From an uncultured Alphaproteobacteria bacterium (lineage in GTDB: Bacteria; Pseudomonadota; Alphaproteobacteria; Caulobacterales; Parvularculaceae), in assembly GCA_937895955.1 (NCBI GenBank), contig CALAZI010000197.1, positions 1 to 64,000 on the forward strand: a DNA stretch of 64,000 nucleotides, written 5' to 3'. The notes under the pieces are model-generated. The model was not told the DNA's origin. It searched no databases and worked only from the letters and a program-made list of their open reading frames with translations. Below, piece after piece: positions 62,200-64,000 of this stretch (its first letter is position 1; each line of letters opens with the position of its first letter). A program made the position numbers and the translations under genes.

Positions 62200-62645
62200 G
62201 CACCATCAAGCGCCGCATCTCGATCTATCTCTCGCCCGACGCCGAGCGGCTCCTGACCCGCGCCATCGAAGACCGCGGCGCCAGCATGAGTGGCGTCGTC
62301 GAGGCCGCGATCAAGGCGATGCTCGACGAGGACGCGCAGCTGTCCGAGCTCGGGCTATTGAGCGGTCGCTTGCAGAAGCTCGCGCGCGCCGCCGAGAAGA
62401 TCGCCGACGAGACGACGGCGCAGACGGAGTCGCTCGCGCTCTTCATCCTCTATTATCTCTGCATCACGCCGCCGCTGCCTGAGTCGTCACGCGCCGCCGC
62501 CGAAGCGCTCGGGCAAAAGCGCTTCGACCGCTTCATCGGCCAGGTCAGCGAAAAACTCCTCGGGCGGACAAGCTACACCGACGAAATCCTCGCCCGCATC
62601 GATCTCGTGCGCGCCGAAAAGCCAAGGTTGGAGGCGGTCTCGTGA
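62196..62645 (+). CDS. CopG-like ribbon-helix-helix protein of the trb operon
   Basis: A 149-residue protein. The N-terminal 45 residues (ISIYLSPDAERLLTRAIEDRG, ASMSGVVEAAIKAML in parts) form a ribbon-helix-helix, and the rest is helical. A gene of this kind is regularly found between traG and trbB in alphaproteobacterial elements, probably for transcriptional control. It is coupled at both ends (ATGA with virD4, GTGA with trbB). Confidence 0.88.
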   Translation: MSTIKRRISIYLSPDAERLLTRAIEDRGASMSGVVEAAIKAMLDEDAQLSELGLLSGRLQKLARAAEKIADETTAQTESLALFILYYLCITPPLPESSRAAAEALGQKRFDRFIGQVSEKLLGRTSYTDEILARIDLVRAEKPRLEAVS

Positions 62646-63637
62646 GCGGCGATAGAGGCAACTCCGCGACCAACCTCCGGCGCGCCGCCATGCTGAAGAC
62701 GGCGTTTGGCCCGGTCATCGGCGCGGCGCTCGAGGACGCCAGCGTCATCGAGATTATGGCGAACCCCGACGGCGCGCTCTGGATCGAACGGCATCGCACC
62801 GGGCGAGAACGCGCGAGCGAGGATATCCGCGCCGGCGACGCCGAACGCATCATCCGCTTGGTCGCCAGCCATGTCGGCGTCGATTGCGGGCGCGATCATC
62901 CGGTGGTTTCCGCAGAGCTCCCCGGAAGCGGCGAGCGCTTCGAGGGCGTGTTGCCGCCGGTCTCGACCGCGCCCACCTTCGCGATCCGAAAGCCCGCCGG
63001 GCGCGTCATTGATCTTGAGACCTATGTCGCCGACGGCGTCCTCTCCGGCGCCGATGCGCTGGTCCTCCGCGCCGCGATTGTCGAACGCCGCAATATTCTG
63101 ATCGCCGGAGGAACGTCGTCGGGGAAGACGACGCTTGCCAATGCGCTCCTCGCCGAGATCGCGAGATGCGAAGAGCGCATCGTCATTCTCGAAGACACGC
63201 GCGAGCTTTTCTGCGCGGCGGAAGATTCGGTCTGTTTGCGCAGTTCCGCGACCGTCCCCCTCGAAGCGCTCGTCCGATCGACCATGCGGCTTCGCCCGGA
63301 CCGCATCATTGTCGGCGAGGTCAGGGGCGGGGAGGCGTTCGATCTTCTGAAGGCCTGGAACACCGGCCATCCCGGCGGCGTCGCGACGGTGCATGCGAAT
63401 TCCGCAGCCGCCGCGCTGACGCGCATCGAGCAATTGATTGGCGAGCGGACGAACCACATCCCCTGCCAGCTCATCGCCGACGCCGTCGATCTCGTCCTCT
63501 TCATCGCCAAGAAAAACGGCCAGCGCCGCGTCACCGAAATCCTCCGCGTCGACGGCCTCGACGAGATCGGCGGTTACGCAACGAGGCCCGCCATTCCAAC
63601 CGATTCCCTGAAACTCACCGAAGGAGCCCATCCATGA
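62642..63637 (+). CDS. trbB: TrbB, VirB11-type secretion ATPase
   Basis: A hexameric cytoplasmic ATPase of the mating-pair apparatus, 331 residues. Walker A GGTSSGKTT lies at 156-164, followed by the Asp box ILEDTREL, RMRPDRIIVGEVRG-like LRPDRIIVGEVRGGEA and GHPGGVATVHANS, the His box. It starts with GTG inside the copG stop. Its stop overlaps trbC (ATGA). Confidence 0.95.
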   Translation: MSGDRGNSATNLRRAAMLKTAFGPVIGAALEDASVIEIMANPDGALWIERHRTGRERASEDIRAGDAERIIRLVASHVGVDCGRDHPVVSAELPGSGERFEGVLPPVSTAPTFAIRKPAGRVIDLETYVADGVLSGADALVLRAAIVERRNILIAGGTSSGKTTLANALLAEIARCEERIVILEDTRELFCAAEDSVCLRSSATVPLEALVRSTMRLRPDRIIVGEVRGGEAFDLLKAWNTGHPGGVATVHANSAAAALTRIEQLIGERTNHIPCQLIADAVDLVLFIAKKNGQRRVTEILRVDGLDEIGGYATRPAIPTDSLKLTEGAHP

Positions 63638-63960
63638 CCACTAACATTCAACAACGCCGGTTGTTGCTCGCGGCCTCGATCGTCGCGGGCGCCGCCATCA
63701 TTGCGAGCCCGGCATTCGCCGCCGGGTCCGGCATGCCCTGGGAGGCGCCGTTGGCTTCGATCCTCGCTTCGATCGAAGGGCCGGTCGCGCGCATCGTCGC
63801 CGTCATCATCATCATCATCACCGGATTGTCGCTCGCTTTCGGCGACACGTCGGGCGGCTTCCGGCGGTTGATTCAGATCGTCTTCGGGCTGTCGATCGCC
63901 TTCGCGGCGACGAGCTTCTTCCTCGCCTTCTTTTCGTTTGGCGGCGGCGCGCTGGTCTGA
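63634..63960 (+). CDS. trbC: TrbC, VirB2-type pilin subunit
   Basis: A 108-residue prepilin with a long signal sequence ending SPAFAAG and two hydrophobic segments (IVAVIIIIITGLSLAFG and FGLSIAFAATSFFLAFF) separated by a short basic loop. AAGGAG precedes the ATG. TraF at 45582 is its expected processing partner, so an essential pair is split by the cargo. Confidence 0.92.
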   Translation: MTTNIQQRRLLLAASIVAGAAIIASPAFAAGSGMPWEAPLASILASIEGPVARIVAVIIIIITGLSLAFGDTSGGFRRLIQIVFGLSIAFAATSFFLAFFSFGGGALV

Positions 63961-63975
63961 CGGAAGGAGAAAAAA

Positions 63976-64000
63976 GTGACCGAAGGCTATTCTATTCCGT
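63976..64000 (+). CDS. trbD: TrbD (VirB3-like), first eight codons only
   Basis: GTG 63976 follows AAGGAG by 7 bases and reads MTEGYSIP before the window ends. Position directly after trbC and the GYSIP start fit TrbD, the VirB3-like membrane protein, but the evidence is mostly gene order. Confidence 0.65.

Noticed and set aside
1..64000. CRISPR arrays, insertion sequences and rRNA genes
   Set aside because: No regularly spaced 25-40 base repeats, transposase motifs or rRNA sequence were seen on reading the window.

Overview
The window is high-GC DNA from an alphaproteobacterium. The signs are a complete Entner-Doudoroff operon, TonB-receptor sugar uptake with a flavin-halogenase-like partner, ECF41 and NsrR regulators, and a Trb-type conjugative element of the alphaproteobacterial kind. 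A marine or aquatic Caulobacterales/Parvularculales-like host would fit, but I cannot place it further from sequence alone.

Layout. 1-55 is the 3' part of a tRNA-Gly(TCC), followed by about 0.9 kb with no recognisable gene. 995-6251 looks like a glycosylglycerate catabolic locus: an SSS transporter, glycerate 2-kinase and a GH63-type mannosyl/glucosylglycerate hydrolase in one strand-coupled run, with a convergent ROK repressor. 6779-15264 is a compact minus-strand operon: SSS sugar transporter, zwf, pgl, edd, glk, eda and a CPA2 cation:proton antiporter. 15388-18824 holds a glycosidase lipoprotein and an MFS permease. 18960-26881 holds a GH13 alpha-glucosidase, a LacI regulator, a TonB-dependent receptor, a tryptophan-halogenase-family flavoprotein and a DUF6445 protein. 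TTGCGCAA-type repeats in the two control regions flanking lacI are probable LacI operators. Together these genes would import oligosaccharides or compatible solutes, hydrolyse them to glucose (and glycerate), phosphorylate them, and feed the Entner-Doudoroff pathway.

27109-36477 is a stress and redox block. It contains an ECF41 sigma factor operon with a good match to the ECF41 promoter and a frameshifted AhpD-like gene. Next comes an NsrR-type NO-response locus (operator, truncated globin, DUF1971 protein), then YggS, a GNAT enzyme, and a redoxin/glutaredoxin/SodC group divergent from a cysteine-bearing MarR regulator.

From about 36.7 kb to the right edge the window is the left part of an integrative conjugative element. 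It has DUF932, ParB, toprim, DUF2493 and DUF736 proteins, XRE and HTH regulators, the TraF peptidase, a 47-residue coupled small ORF, a VirD2-like/DUF3363 relaxase, VirD4/TraG, a CopG-like protein, TrbB, TrbC and the start of TrbD. No integrase and no element end are visible. Between relaxase and VirD4 sits a defence cargo: an AbiEi/AbiEii toxin-antitoxin pair and two very large, translationally coupled genes (50146-59828). Each giant protein has an N-terminal PD-(D/E)XK-like nuclease signature, a P-loop STAND-like NTPase and about 900 to 1100 residues of helical C-terminus. This Avs-like pair is the best candidate for an undescribed system. The second gene probably starts at a CTG at 55296, upstream of its first ATG.

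The ICE genes also carry two families of repeated structured leaders: one before DUF932 and parB, one before the DUF2493 and DUF736 genes. There is also a six-copy, roughly 20-bp-spaced GAAT repeat array between the XRE and HTH genes.
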